Positions 17,984-27,509 of a stretch of 51,538 nt of DNA are shown here, piece by piece (within the stretch, counting starts at the first letter, position 1; each line of letters starts with the position of its first letter). Source of the stretch: an uncultured Burkholderiales bacterium (GTDB taxonomy: Bacteria > Pseudomonadota > Gammaproteobacteria > Burkholderiales > Burkholderiaceae_E); assembly GCA_902826305.1 (NCBI GenBank), contig CADEEH010000017.1, positions 1 through 51,538 on the forward strand. Reading direction: 5' to 3'. The notes beneath the pieces were generated by a model. It was not told the DNA's origin, did no database searches, and saw only the letters and a program-made list of their open reading frames with translations. The position numbers and the translations under genes were made by a program.

Positions 17984-19845
17984 CCCCGGGTGCGGCGGCC
18001 CCCGACGGGGCGGCCGATGTGCAACGGCCCGCGCGTCTCGCCGGTGGCACGATCGCGCGCAAGTTCTGGCACGCGGTCGCCCTGCGCGGGCCGAAGGTCG
18101 CGCTGCGACAGAAGGTCCTCGGCATCTGGCAGGAGACGACCTGGGCGCAGGCGGGCGCCGAGTCGCGGGCGATCGCGATGGCACTGGCGGCCGAGGGGAT
18201 CGAACCCGGCGAGGTCGGCTCGATCCTGTCGAACACCCGCCGCGAGTGGTGTTTCGCCGACTACGGCGTGATGCTGGCCGGCGGCGTGACCTCGGGCATC
18301 TATCCGACCGACGCGTCGGCGCAGTGCGAATACCTGCTCGACGACTCGGCGTCGCGGGTCGTCTTCGTCGAAGACGACGAACAGCTCGACAAGGTGCTCG
18401 AGGTGCGCGCGCGGCTGCCGAAGCTGTCGCGGATCATCGTCTTCGACATGGACGGGCTCGAGCGCCTCGACGACGCGATGGTGCTGTCGCTCGCCGCGTT
18501 CCAGGCGCGCGGGCGCGTGTACGACGCCGCACATCCGGGCGAGTTCGAGCGGCGGCTCGCCAGCCGGCGGCCCGACGATCTCGCGATCCTGGTCTACACC
18601 TCGGGCACCACCGGCAAGCCGAAGGGGGCGATGATCTCGCATCGCAACGTGTGCCACGTGATCGAGAACTTCCCGCCGGCGCTCGACCAGGGCGAGGGTG
18701 ACGACAAGATGGCGTTCCTGCCGCTGTGCCATGTCGCCGAGCGGCTGCTCGGCCAGTTCGTCTCGCTGGAGTCCGGCTCGCGGCTGAACTACGTCGAAAA
18801 CCCGGAAACCGTGCCGGAGAACATCCGCGAGATCGCACCGACGGTGTTCGTCGCGGTGCCGCGGATCTGGGAGAAGCTGCACTCGGCGATCATGATCCGG
18901 CTGCACGAGGCGACACCACTGCAGCGGCGTGCGTTCGCTTTCGCCCACGGACTCGGCGACCGGGTGGCCGGCCTGCGGCTGGCCGGCGAGCCGGTGCCCG
19001 CGGGCCTGTCGCTCGCCGCGGCGCTGGCGCGCCGGCTGCTGCTGGGCAACGTCAGGCGTGCGCTCGGCGTGGACCGGATGCGCTGGGCGCTGTGCGGTGC
19101 GGCACCGATCTCGCCGGCGCTGATCCGCTGGTACCACGCGCTCGGGGTGCCGATGTACGAGGGCTACGGCATGACCGAGACGACGGCGGGCGGGACGGTG
19201 AACCTGCCCGGGGCGATCCGGCTCGGCACCGTCGGCCGGGCGCAGCCGTTCAACGAGGTGCGCATCGGCGCCGGCGGCGAGATCCTGATCCGCGGCGCCA
19301 ACGTGTTCCTCGGTTACCTGCACCAGCCGGACAAGACCGCCGAGACGATCGATGCCGACGGCTGGCTGCACACCGGCGACGTCGGCGAGATCGACGCCGA
19401 CGGTTTCGTGTGCATCACCGACCGGATGAAGGACATCATCATCACCGCCGGCGGCAAGAACATCACACCCTCGGAGATCGAGAACGAACTGAAGGTGTCG
19501 CCCTACATCGCCGATGCGGTGGTCGTCGGCGATCGGCGGCCCTACCTGACCTGCCTGGTGATGATCGACCACGAGAACGTCGAGCGCTTCGCGCAGGATC
19601 GGGCGGTGCCGTTCTCCAGTTTCGCGAGCCTGTGCCGCGCGCGCGAGGTGCGCGAGCTGATCGGCGCGCACATCGAGCAGGTCAACCGCAACGTCGCCCG
19701 GGTCGAGACGATCAAGGCGTTCCGGCTGATCGACCGCAAGCTGACCGCAGAGGACGAGGAGCTGACACCGACGATGAAACTGAAGCGCAAGCTGGTCAAC
19801 GAGAAATACCGTGAACTGATCGAATCGATGTACCGTCGCGAGTGA
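17974..19845 (+). CDS. Long-chain acyl-CoA synthetase (AMP-forming), FadD15/FAA1 type
   Basis: A 623-residue adenylate-forming ligase that should activate a carboxylic acid to its CoA thioester using ATP. Motifs: P-loop LVYTSGTTGKPKGAMISH (about 205-222), A5 YGMTETTAG (about 396), GWLHTGDVGEIDADGF with RMKDIIITAGGKNITPSE and the C-terminal TPTMKLKRK lysine region. Length and insertions match the eukaryote-like long-chain/bubblegum group rather than E. coli FadD. It overlaps livF by 10 bases, so uptake and CoA activation are probably coupled (vectorial acylation), with the product entering the beta-oxidation genes on the opposite arm. Chain-length specificity cannot be read from the sequence. 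Confidence 0.9.
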   Translation: MALTPGAAAPDGAADVQRPARLAGGTIARKFWHAVALRGPKVALRQKVLGIWQETTWAQAGAESRAIAMALAAEGIEPGEVGSILSNTRREWCFADYGVMLAGGVTSGIYPTDASAQCEYLLDDSASRVVFVEDDEQLDKVLEVRARLPKLSRIIVFDMDGLERLDDAMVLSLAAFQARGRVYDAAHPGEFERRLASRRPDDLAILVYTSGTTGKPKGAMISHRNVCHVIENFPPALDQGEGDDKMAFLPLCHVAERLLGQFVSLESGSRLNYVENPETVPENIREIAPTVFVAVPRIWEKLHSAIMIRLHEATPLQRRAFAFAHGLGDRVAGLRLAGEPVPAGLSLAAALARRLLLGNVRRALGVDRMRWALCGAAPISPALIRWYHALGVPMYEGYGMTETTAGGTVNLPGAIRLGTVGRAQPFNEVRIGAGGEILIRGANVFLGYLHQPDKTAETIDADGWLHTGDVGEIDADGFVCITDRMKDIIITAGGKNITPSEIENELKVSPYIADAVVVGDRRPYLTCLVMIDHENVERFAQDRAVPFSSFASLCRAREVRELIGAHIEQVNRNVARVETIKAFRLIDRKLTAEDEELTPTMKLKRKLVNEKYRELIESMYRRE

Positions 19846-19910
19846 GCGGCGGGCCGCATCGATGCGCGACATGCCGGCGCCCGACCGGCACGACACCAAG
19901 GAGACCGACG

Positions 19911-21137
19911 ATGAATCGACGCAGGACAGCAATCGCCGGCCTGGCCGGCCTGATGGTGGCCCCCGGCGGGGTCCCGTCCGTGGCCCGGATTGCCGGCATC
20001 GCGATGACCGCCGCTTCGGCCGGCGCACACGCCGCCGACCAGGGCGTGCACAAGACCGAGATCGTGATCGGCACGATCCAGGACCTGTCGGGACCGATCG
20101 CGGTGCTCGGCAAGCCGATCCAGAACGGCATGATCCTTCGGGTCGAGCAGGTCAACACGGCCGGTGGCATCCACGGCCGCAAGCTGAAGCTGGTGGTCGA
20201 GGACTCGGGCTACGATCCGAAGAAAGCGGTGCTGGCCGCGCAGAAGCTGCTGTCGCAGGACCAGATCTTCGCGATGGTCGGTTCGCTCGGCACCGTGGTC
20301 TCGCTGTCGACCACGCCGCTGGTGCTCGAGAAGGGTGTGCCGCACCTGTTCCCGGTCACCGCACACCACGGCAACTACGAGCCGTTCCACAGGCTGAAGT
20401 TCGCCGCGTTCACGCCGTACCCGGACAGCACGAAGGCCGGGCTGCGCGAGATGCTGCGCATGCGCGGCTACCGGAAGATCGGCATCCTGTACCAGGACGA
20501 CGAGTACGGGCTCGAGGTGCTGCGCGGCACCGAAGCGGCGCTCAAGGAGGCCGGGCTGGCGCTGGTCGAGCGTGCGTCCTACAAGCGTGGGGCGACCGAT
20601 TTCTCCTCGCAGATGCAGAAGCTGCGTGCCGCCGCCCCGGACCTGATCGTGCTCGGCACGATCGTGCGCGAGACGATCGGCGCGATGGCCGCCGGTCGCC
20701 AGCTCGGCTACGGCGGGGACTTCTTCGGCAGCCAGGCCGCCTACATGCCGGCGGTGGCCAAGGCGGGCGGCAAGGCGGTCGAAGGCCTGTACGCGATGGC
20801 CGAGACACCGACGCCGTACCGCGACGATCCGGGCAACCCGAAGGCGCTCAACGAATGGCTCGACGCCTACCGGCAGCGCTTCGGCGAGGATGCCGACCTG
20901 TGGAGCCTGACCGGCTGGCTGCTGGTCGACATGTTCGCCAAGGCCGCCGAACGTGCCGGTCCGAACCTCACCGTCGACGCACTGGTCAAGAGCCTGGAAG
21001 GTGCGCCGTACCCGCGCAGCTTCCTCGGCACGCCGGAATACACGTTCGGGCCCGACAAGCGGCTGGGCAACAACCAGACGCGGATCGCGCAGATCGTCGG
21101 CGGCCGATGGACGACGATATCGGACTTCCTGAAGTGA
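19911..21137 (+). CDS. ABC transporter substrate-binding protein, LivK/HAAT family
   Basis: Periplasmic binding protein of the type-1 fold, 408 residues. ATG 19911 follows AAGGAG (19899-19904) and gives MNRRRTAIAGLAGLMV, a twin-Arg-like signal peptide that is probably cut after AHA in GAHAADQGVHK. The mature part shows TEIVIGTIQDLSGPIAVLG, VNTAGGIHGRKLKLVVEDSG and DDEYGLEVLRGTEAAL, all typical of the family. It closes the livHMGF-ligase operon. Starting further upstream at 19842 would add 23 residues with no ribosome-binding site. Confidence 0.9.
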   Translation: MNRRRTAIAGLAGLMVAPGGVPSVARIAGIAMTAASAGAHAADQGVHKTEIVIGTIQDLSGPIAVLGKPIQNGMILRVEQVNTAGGIHGRKLKLVVEDSGYDPKKAVLAAQKLLSQDQIFAMVGSLGTVVSLSTTPLVLEKGVPHLFPVTAHHGNYEPFHRLKFAAFTPYPDSTKAGLREMLRMRGYRKIGILYQDDEYGLEVLRGTEAALKEAGLALVERASYKRGATDFSSQMQKLRAAAPDLIVLGTIVRETIGAMAAGRQLGYGGDFFGSQAAYMPAVAKAGGKAVEGLYAMAETPTPYRDDPGNPKALNEWLDAYRQRFGEDADLWSLTGWLLVDMFAKAAERAGPNLTVDALVKSLEGAPYPRSFLGTPEYTFGPDKRLGNNQTRIAQIVGGRWTTISDFLK

Positions 21138-21222
21138 CCGGTCGCGCCCGCCGGTCGACAGCGCCGGGCCGCCCGTCGCCGCCGGTCGTCCCGGCCCGCT
21201 GGCAGACCCGTCGGGTTTCGGC

Positions 21223-21228
21223 TATAAC
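21223..21228 (+). promoter_or_regulatory. Candidate -10 element for the URC operon
   Basis: TATAAC lies 30 bases before the GTG start of the URC1 gene in an otherwise very GC-rich gap. I see no good -35 hexamer 17 bases upstream, so the assignment is tentative. Confidence 0.4.
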
Positions 21229-21258
21229 CATCGGCACCCCCTGACTTCGGCGACCCAT

Positions 21259-22505
<1,247 letters not shown>

Positions 22506-22506
<1 letters not shown>

Positions 22507-23723
22507 TGCCGTCGCCCGCGGTCGCCGAGCTGCGCACGCCGCGGGCGGTGCGGGAACGTGCGCACCGGGTGCTCACGGCGGCGCGCCAGGGGAACACCGC
22601 CCACTTCTCGGTCGACGACTCGAGGCTCGAGCACGCCGCGGCACTGGTCGTCGAGGTTACCCACGAGCGGTATCCCGACGGCCGCATCCCGTATCACAGC
22701 CGCTGGCGGCACTTCGAGGCCGGGGGCATCGATCGGCGGGTCGAACTGGAGCGTGCGCTCGAGCGCAGCGGAGCGGACGCCGCGCAGCGGGCGCGGGCGG
22801 AAATCGACCTGGCGCTGGTCAGCGTGCTGCTCGATGCCGGCGCGGGTCCGGCCTGGTCGTACCAGGAGGCCGGATCCGGCCGTCGCTTCGATCGGTCCGA
22901 AGGGCTCGGTGTCGCCTCGTTCCGGGCGTTCATGGCCGGGGCGTTCTCATCGGATGCGAAGCGGCCGCTGCAGGTCGATGCGAGCGGACTCGCGATGCTG
23001 GATGCACCGACACTCGGGCGCTGGTTCCAGGCCGGTGCGGACCGGCCGCTGGTCGGACTGGACGGGCGCGTCCGCCTGCTGCATCGACTGGCCCGCGCGT
23101 TGCTGGCGCAGCCGGGCACCTTCGGTGAACCCGCACGACCCGGCCGGCTGTTCGACGCACTCGCCGCTTCCGGCACGGTGCAGGCGGGATCGATCCTGGG
23201 CGCGCTGCTCGACCGTTTCTCGTCGATCTGGCCCAGCGGCAGCCAGCTCGATGGCGAGCCGCTCGGTGATGTCTGGCGCCACCCGGCCGCCGGCGGGCAA
23301 GGGGCGTCCGCCGGCTGGCTGCCGCTGCACAAGCTGTCGCAGTGGCTGACCTATTCGTTGCTCGAGCCGTTCGAACGTGCCGGTGTCGCCGTCGTCGGCC
23401 TCGATGTGCTGACCGGCCTGGCCGAGTATCGCAACGGCGGCCTGCTGCTCGATACCGGCGTGCTCGCCACCCGCGAGCCGCGCACGTTCGCCGCGCCGCT
23501 TGGACCGGCGGCCGAACCGGTCGTCGAATGGCGTGCCCTGACGGTGGCGCTGATCGACGAGATCGCCGCCCGCGTGCGGGTACGGCTCGGGCGCGACGAG
23601 GAGGCGCTGCCGCTGGCGGCGATCCTGGAAGGAGGCACCTGGGCGGCCGGTCGGCGCACCGCGGCCACGCTGCGCGGTGGCCTGCCGCCGTTCGCGGTCC
23701 TCAGCGACGGCACCGTGTTCTGA
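22506..23723 (+). CDS. URC4/DUF1688 family protein
   Basis: A 405-residue protein recognised by RIPYHSRWRHFEAGG, WSYQEAGSGRRFDRSEGL, FRAFMAGAFSSD, WLPLHKLSQWLTYSLLEP and the C-terminal LPPFAVLSDGTVF, all characteristic of DUF1688/URC4. In yeast, loss of URC4 blocks uracil use as nitrogen source; its chemistry has not been established to my knowledge. ATG 22506 overlaps the URC1 stop. The product is probably cytosolic: no signal peptide or membrane segment is visible. Confidence 0.88.
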
Positions 23724-23792
23724 TACCGGCTCGACCGGCGACGATTTCCGCGAGGCGCCGACCCGTCGTCGGGCCCGCGCATGGAGAACCGA

Positions 23793-24425
23793 ATGGCCCG
23801 CGACGTGCACGTGATCGATCACCCGTTGGCCCAGCACAAGCTGACGCTGATGCGGGACCGGGAGACCAGCACCAACAGCTTCCGACGACTGATGAGTGAA
23901 CTGTCGATGCTGCTCGCCTACGAGGTCACCCGCGACATGCCGATGCACGAGAAGCGGATCGAGACACCGCTCGAACCGATGCAGGCGCGGCTGATCGATG
24001 GCAAGAAGACCGTGTTCGTGTCGGTGCTGCGTGCCGGGGCCGGCATCCTCGACGGCATGCTCGAGGTGATGCCGAGTGCACGGGTCGGGCACATCGGCTT
24101 GTACCGCGATCCGAAGACCCATGTCGCGATCGAGTATTACTGCAAGCTGCCGCACGAGATCGACTCACGCGACGTGATCGTGGTCGATCCGATGATGGCC
24201 ACCGGCAATTCCGCGGTGGCCGCGGTCGACCGGATCAAGGAGTCCAGCCCGCGGTCGATCAAGTTCGTCTGCATCATCACCTGCCCGGAAGGCCTGGCGC
24301 GATTCCACGATGCCCATCCGGACGTGGCGGTCTACACAGTGGCGGTCGATCGCGCGCTGGATGCCCAGGGGTACATCGTGCCCGGACTGGGGGACGCGGG
24401 AGATCGCGTCTTCGGCACGAAGTAG
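23793..24425 (+). CDS. upp: Uracil phosphoribosyltransferase
   Basis: Converts uracil and PRPP to UMP. The 210-residue product has the PRPP-binding loop [17 protein letters not shown] and the C-terminal uracil-binding [16 protein letters not shown], with the N-terminal [18 protein letters not shown] of Upp. I chose ATG 23793 because GGAG at 23783-23786 sits six bases upstream; the in-frame ATG at 23781 contains that Shine-Dalgarno. As third gene after URC1 and URC4 it corresponds to yeast URC6 (UPRT), so here it probably serves degradation as well as salvage. It is 69 bases after DUF1688. Confidence 0.95.
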   Translation: MARDVHVIDHPLAQHKLTLMRDRETSTNSFRRLMSELSMLLAYEVTRDMPMHEKRIETPLEPMQARLIDGKKTVFVSVLRAGAGILDGMLEVMPSARVGHIGLYRDPKTHVAIEYYCKLPHEIDSRDVIVVDPMMATGNSAVAAVDRIKESSPRSIKFVCIITCPEGLARFHDAHPDVAVYTVAVDRALDAQGYIVPGLGDAGDRVFGTK

Positions 24426-24463
24426 CGGCCCGGCCGGCGGAACGGATCGGCATGCCGGGCGCG

Positions 24464-24877
24464 TCAGCCGGCGGCGATCATGCCCCAGACGACGGGGCCG
24501 GCGATGGTCAGCCAGGTCAGCGCGGCGAACACCAGGGCGATGAAGACGGCGGCGCTGCCCATGTCCTTCGCACGCCCGGACAGTGCGTGCCGTTCGGTCG
24601 ACACGCGGTCGACGATCGACTCCAGGCCGGTGTTGAGCAACTCGACGATCAGCACCAGCAGCACCGAGCCGATCAGGACGATCCGCTCGAGTGCGGAGAA
24701 CGGCAGCAGCGCCGCGATCGGCAACAGCACGGCGGCCAGGACCAGCTCCTGGCGAAAGGCCGGTTCGCGCCAGGCCAGCCGCAGTCCCTGCACGGAATAA
24801 CCGGCGGCCAGCACGATCCGCCGCCAGCCGCGCGCGCGGGTGGGTGGTCCCACGGGTCCGGGATCAGCTGATGACAT
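24464..24877 (-). CDS. dgkA: Diacylglycerol kinase, DgkA family
   Basis: A small inner-membrane kinase, 137 residues, that phosphorylates diacylglycerol or undecaprenol for lipid recycling. An amphipathic N-terminus (GYSVQGLRLAWREPAFRQE) is followed by three membrane segments. The signature ELLNTGLESIVDRVS (ExxNTxxExxxD) is present and carries the catalytic Glu and metal ligands. Its start overlaps the end of the upstream thioesterase gene by 14 bases, so they form a two-gene operon. It is convergent with upp across 38 bases. Confidence 0.92.
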   Translation of the reverse strand: MSSADPGPVGPPTRARGWRRIVLAAGYSVQGLRLAWREPAFRQELVLAAVLLPIAALLPFSALERIVLIGSVLLVLIVELLNTGLESIVDRVSTERHALSGRAKDMGSAAVFIALVFAALTWLTIAGPVVWGMIAAG

Positions 24878-25352
24878 AGGCTGCGGCGCCGGTGGCGATC
24901 AGCGCGCCGGTGTCGCTCTCCAGCGTCATCTGGGTCGAGCCGATCCGTCCACCGAGCCGCGTGACCCGCGCGCGACCGATGAAGAAATGGCCCACACCGG
25001 GCCTGAGGAAGTCGACGCGCAGATCGATCGTGCCGACCCTGGCCAGCCGGTGCAGGACCTCCTCGGTGCTCTCGCCGGGATGCCTGGCGCCGATCGCGAC
25101 CATCAGCGCGAATCCGCCCAACGCATCGAGCACCGCCGACGTCACCCCGCCGTGCAGGCGCCCGGACGGCGCGTGTCCCACCAGTTCCGGGCGCATGTCG
25201 AAGCGGATCCGCGGGCTGGTGGCATCGAGCGATTCCACCCGGACGCCGAGCACCTGGTTGAAGCGGATCGTCCGTTCGAACAGTTCGGTCAGTGCCTCGT
25301 CGAGCCGGTGCTGCTCGGCGGGAGATCGGGGAGGGACGTGAGTCGTTGTCAT
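24864..25352 (-). CDS. PaaI-type hotdog-fold thioesterase
   Basis: A 162-residue hotdog-fold protein. SGRLHGGVTSAVLDALGGFA is the catalytic PaaI/YigI-like segment, followed by TIDLRVDFLRPG and the last strand ATGAAAYVIS. It should hydrolyse acyl- or aryl-CoA thioesters in the cytoplasm as a tetramer. Start ATG 25352 (MTTTHVPPRSPAEQ) gives normal family length. Pairing with dgkA suggests a lipid-related role, which is inference. Confidence 0.85.
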   Translation of the reverse strand: MTTTHVPPRSPAEQHRLDEALTELFERTIRFNQVLGVRVESLDATSPRIRFDMRPELVGHAPSGRLHGGVTSAVLDALGGFALMVAIGARHPGESTEEVLHRLARVGTIDLRVDFLRPGVGHFFIGRARVTRLGGRIGSTQMTLESDTGALIATGAAAYVIS

Positions 25353-25502
25353 GGAAACACGGAAAACGCGGCGAAGGGCGGATTCTCGCCTATCCCGTGA
25401 AAAACTACCTGCGCGCCGCCGGCCGTCCGGCGAATCTGGCAGCTCTCCGGCCGCGGGCGCACTCATCGCCGTGCCCGTCGGACCGAACACAGGGGATCCG
25501 GA

Positions 25503-26492
25503 ATGGGTGCCGTTGAGCTGACCGACATGTTGACCTTGCGTGAAGCCGCCGCCTGGCAGGTCCTGCTGGATCGCGCCCAGCGCGACGAACTCCAGCGCCT
25601 GCCGACCCTGGAGACGATCGTGCGCCGGCTGGCGAGCAGCGAGCTGCCCGCCGAGGACCGCCTCGACGTGCTGCAGCGGATGCGCGAGCCGCTGACGCTG
25701 CAGTGGCAGCGCCTGAGCCGGCACCTGATGACCGCACCCCAGTCCCAGGCGCTGGCCGAGACCTGTGATGCGATGACACGACTGCTGCGCGAGATCGCGG
25801 AACTGTATCGCGCCTGTTCGCGTGAACTGATCCACTCGCCGGGCCGGGATCGGCCGTCCGGAGACGTCGGCGCGGCGTGCTCGCCGCTCGCCCGGGCCCT
25901 CGACAGTTATGCCGCCGCGATCAGCATGAACCTGCAGCGCCGGCTGCCGGTGCCGCCGGCCTGGTGGGACCAGTGCTGCGTGGTCGCGCGCCAGCTTCGT
26001 TCCGGGCGCGCACTCGACGCCTACCTGCTGGGTCGCGACTCGTTGACCCGCACCCACAGCGCGCGCGGCGCGTTCGTCTATCCGATCATGCTCGCGCTGG
26101 CCGGGGTCGGTGCCCGCGACGGCGGCGAGGTCGAGATGATCATGCGGCTCGCACGGCGCATGGCGCCGCGCACCGGCGTGCGGATCGATTCGGTCAGCGC
26201 CGGTGAATCCGACACGGTCAATCGCCACGGCCCCACGTTCATCGCCAGCCCGCTGCACGGCGTGCGGCTGGATACACACCGGGTGATGCGTTCACTCGAG
26301 GAATTCCGCGAACGTGTCGTGGCCGCCACCGCCGGTGCCGACATGGAACAGGTGCCCGGTCTGGCCAGCACCCTGTCGGCGATGCAGGCGCGACGGATCA
26401 TGGTCGTGCTGCGCGCGGCCTGGGGTCCGGGACGCACGGTTGGTGCGGTTGCCGCCTTGCCGGGCCCGGTGATCGGCGAACAGCTCGACTGA
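25503..26492 (+). CDS. Uncharacterised mostly helical protein
   Basis: A 329-residue protein that I do not recognise. The N-terminal half is helical and rich in Arg/Glu/Leu (LQRMREPLTLQWQRLSRHL, MTRLLREIAELYRACSREL), with no signal peptide or membrane segment. A WWDQCC pair of Cys and a second, mixed domain (RGAFVYPIMLALAGVGA, MIMRLARRMAPRTGVRID) follow. Helical regions like the first half occur in some betaproteobacterial PilZ-associated proteins, but I see no RxxxR-D/NxSxxG PilZ motif. ATG 25503 follows GGGGATCCGG; ATG 25527 is an alternative. The codon pattern is typical of the window, so it is probably a real gene. Confidence 0.75.
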   Translation: MGAVELTDMLTLREAAAWQVLLDRAQRDELQRLPTLETIVRRLASSELPAEDRLDVLQRMREPLTLQWQRLSRHLMTAPQSQALAETCDAMTRLLREIAELYRACSRELIHSPGRDRPSGDVGAACSPLARALDSYAAAISMNLQRRLPVPPAWWDQCCVVARQLRSGRALDAYLLGRDSLTRTHSARGAFVYPIMLALAGVGARDGGEVEMIMRLARRMAPRTGVRIDSVSAGESDTVNRHGPTFIASPLHGVRLDTHRVMRSLEEFRERVVAATAGADMEQVPGLASTLSAMQARRIMVVLRAAWGPGRTVGAVAALPGPVIGEQLD

Positions 26493-26560
26493 ACCCGCGC
26501 GGCGTGCGCGCGGTCGCCCCGGTTTCCCGGGCGCGGTCGCCCGCTCCCATCCGGCCTTGC

Positions 26561-27370
26561 TCAGCGGCCGACGAAACGCGGCTGGCGCTTGCCGAGAAAC
26601 GCGGCCACACCTTCGGCGAAATCCTCGCTGCCCGCGGCGATCGCCTGCAGCGTCGCTTCGGTCTCCAGCTGATCCGGCAGCGCCTGCGTCGGACTGGTGT
26701 CCAGCGCCTGCTTGATCAGCGCGATCGCACGCGTCGGCCGGGCGGCCAGGGTCCTCGCGAGGTCGAGCGCGGCCGCGGCCAGTGCGTCGTCCGCGACGAC
26801 CCGCCAGGCCAGTCCCATCGCCACCGCCCGTTCGGCATCGATCGTCTCGGCGAGGATGGCCATCGCGCGGGCGCGCGATTCACCGGCCAGCCGCGGCAGC
26901 AGCCAGGTGCTGCCGGCGTCCGGAATCAGGCCGATCTTCGAGAATGCCTGCAGGAACGTGGCCGAACGGGCCGCGAGCACGACGTCGCAGGCCAGCGCCA
27001 GGCTCATCCCGGCCCCCGCGCACGGGCCGTTGACCGCGGCGATCACCGGCTTGGGCAGCCGGCGCAGCGCCAGGATCACCGGGTGGTAGCTCTCGCGCAG
27101 CAGCCGCTGGACATCCGGGCGGGCACCGTCCGGTGTGCTCAGCGCCGCCGACAGGTCGGCGCCGGAACTGAAACCTCGCCCGGCACCGGTCAGCACGACC
27201 GCGCGGATCGTGTCGTCGCCGGCGATCACCTCGAGCCGCGCCCGCAACTCGGCCAGCAGCGGGGTGATCAGCGCGTTGAGCACCTGCGGTCGGTTCAGCG
27301 TCAAGGTCGCGACACCACCGTCGACGGTGCACAGGACCAGGCCGGCGGTGTCGGCGCGGGAATCGTTCAT
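26561..27370 (-). CDS. Enoyl-CoA hydratase/isomerase, PaaG-like
   Basis: A 269-residue crotonase-fold protein. The oxyanion-hole segments are FSSGADLSAAL and NGPCAGAGMSLALACD. FSKIGLIPDAGSTWLLPRLAG closely matches PaaG, the isomerase of ring-1,2-epoxyphenylacetyl-CoA, including the Asp in PDAG that PaaG-type isomerases use in place of the second hydratase Glu. No other phenylacetate genes are in the window, so the substrate is open: PaaG-like proteins also act in other acyl-CoA pathways. It is convergent with the gene at 25503 and divergent from the HAD-UbiA gene. Confidence 0.85.
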   Translation of the reverse strand: MNDSRADTAGLVLCTVDGGVATLTLNRPQVLNALITPLLAELRARLEVIAGDDTIRAVVLTGAGRGFSSGADLSAALSTPDGARPDVQRLLRESYHPVILALRRLPKPVIAAVNGPCAGAGMSLALACDVVLAARSATFLQAFSKIGLIPDAGSTWLLPRLAGESRARAMAILAETIDAERAVAMGLAWRVVADDALAAAALDLARTLAARPTRAIALIKQALDTSPTQALPDQLETEATLQAIAAGSEDFAEGVAAFLGKRQPRFVGR

Positions 27371-27497
27371 CGTGTCTCCTCCGACGCTCGGCGTGCCGTC
27401 GCGCTCCGTATTGCCGCGGTGCGCGATCCATCCGCGGTCGCGGGCAACGGCCCCGACGCCAGCGTCGAGGATAACGCGTGCGGGGGGAAGCGGGCCC

Positions 27498-27503
27498 TAT
27501 AAT
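27498..27503 (+). promoter_or_regulatory. Consensus -10 element for the HAD-UbiA gene
   Basis: TATAAT, a perfect sigma-70 -10 hexamer, lies in a GC-rich gap with six bases between it and ATG 27510. The expected transcription start therefore falls on the ATG itself. No strong -35 box is visible at 17 bp. Confidence 0.6.
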
Positions 27504-27509
27504 CGGCCG

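Noticed and set aside
14403-21137. A leucine/isoleucine/valine transporter in the strict sense
   Set aside because: The permease and ATPase families fit, but the overlapping acyl-CoA ligase points to a carboxylic acid substrate. Gene symbols are kept for family only.
24428-24460. GCCCGGC/GCCGGGC hairpin between upp and dgkA as a bidirectional terminator
   Set aside because: The loop is 19 bases long and no T-run follows on either strand.
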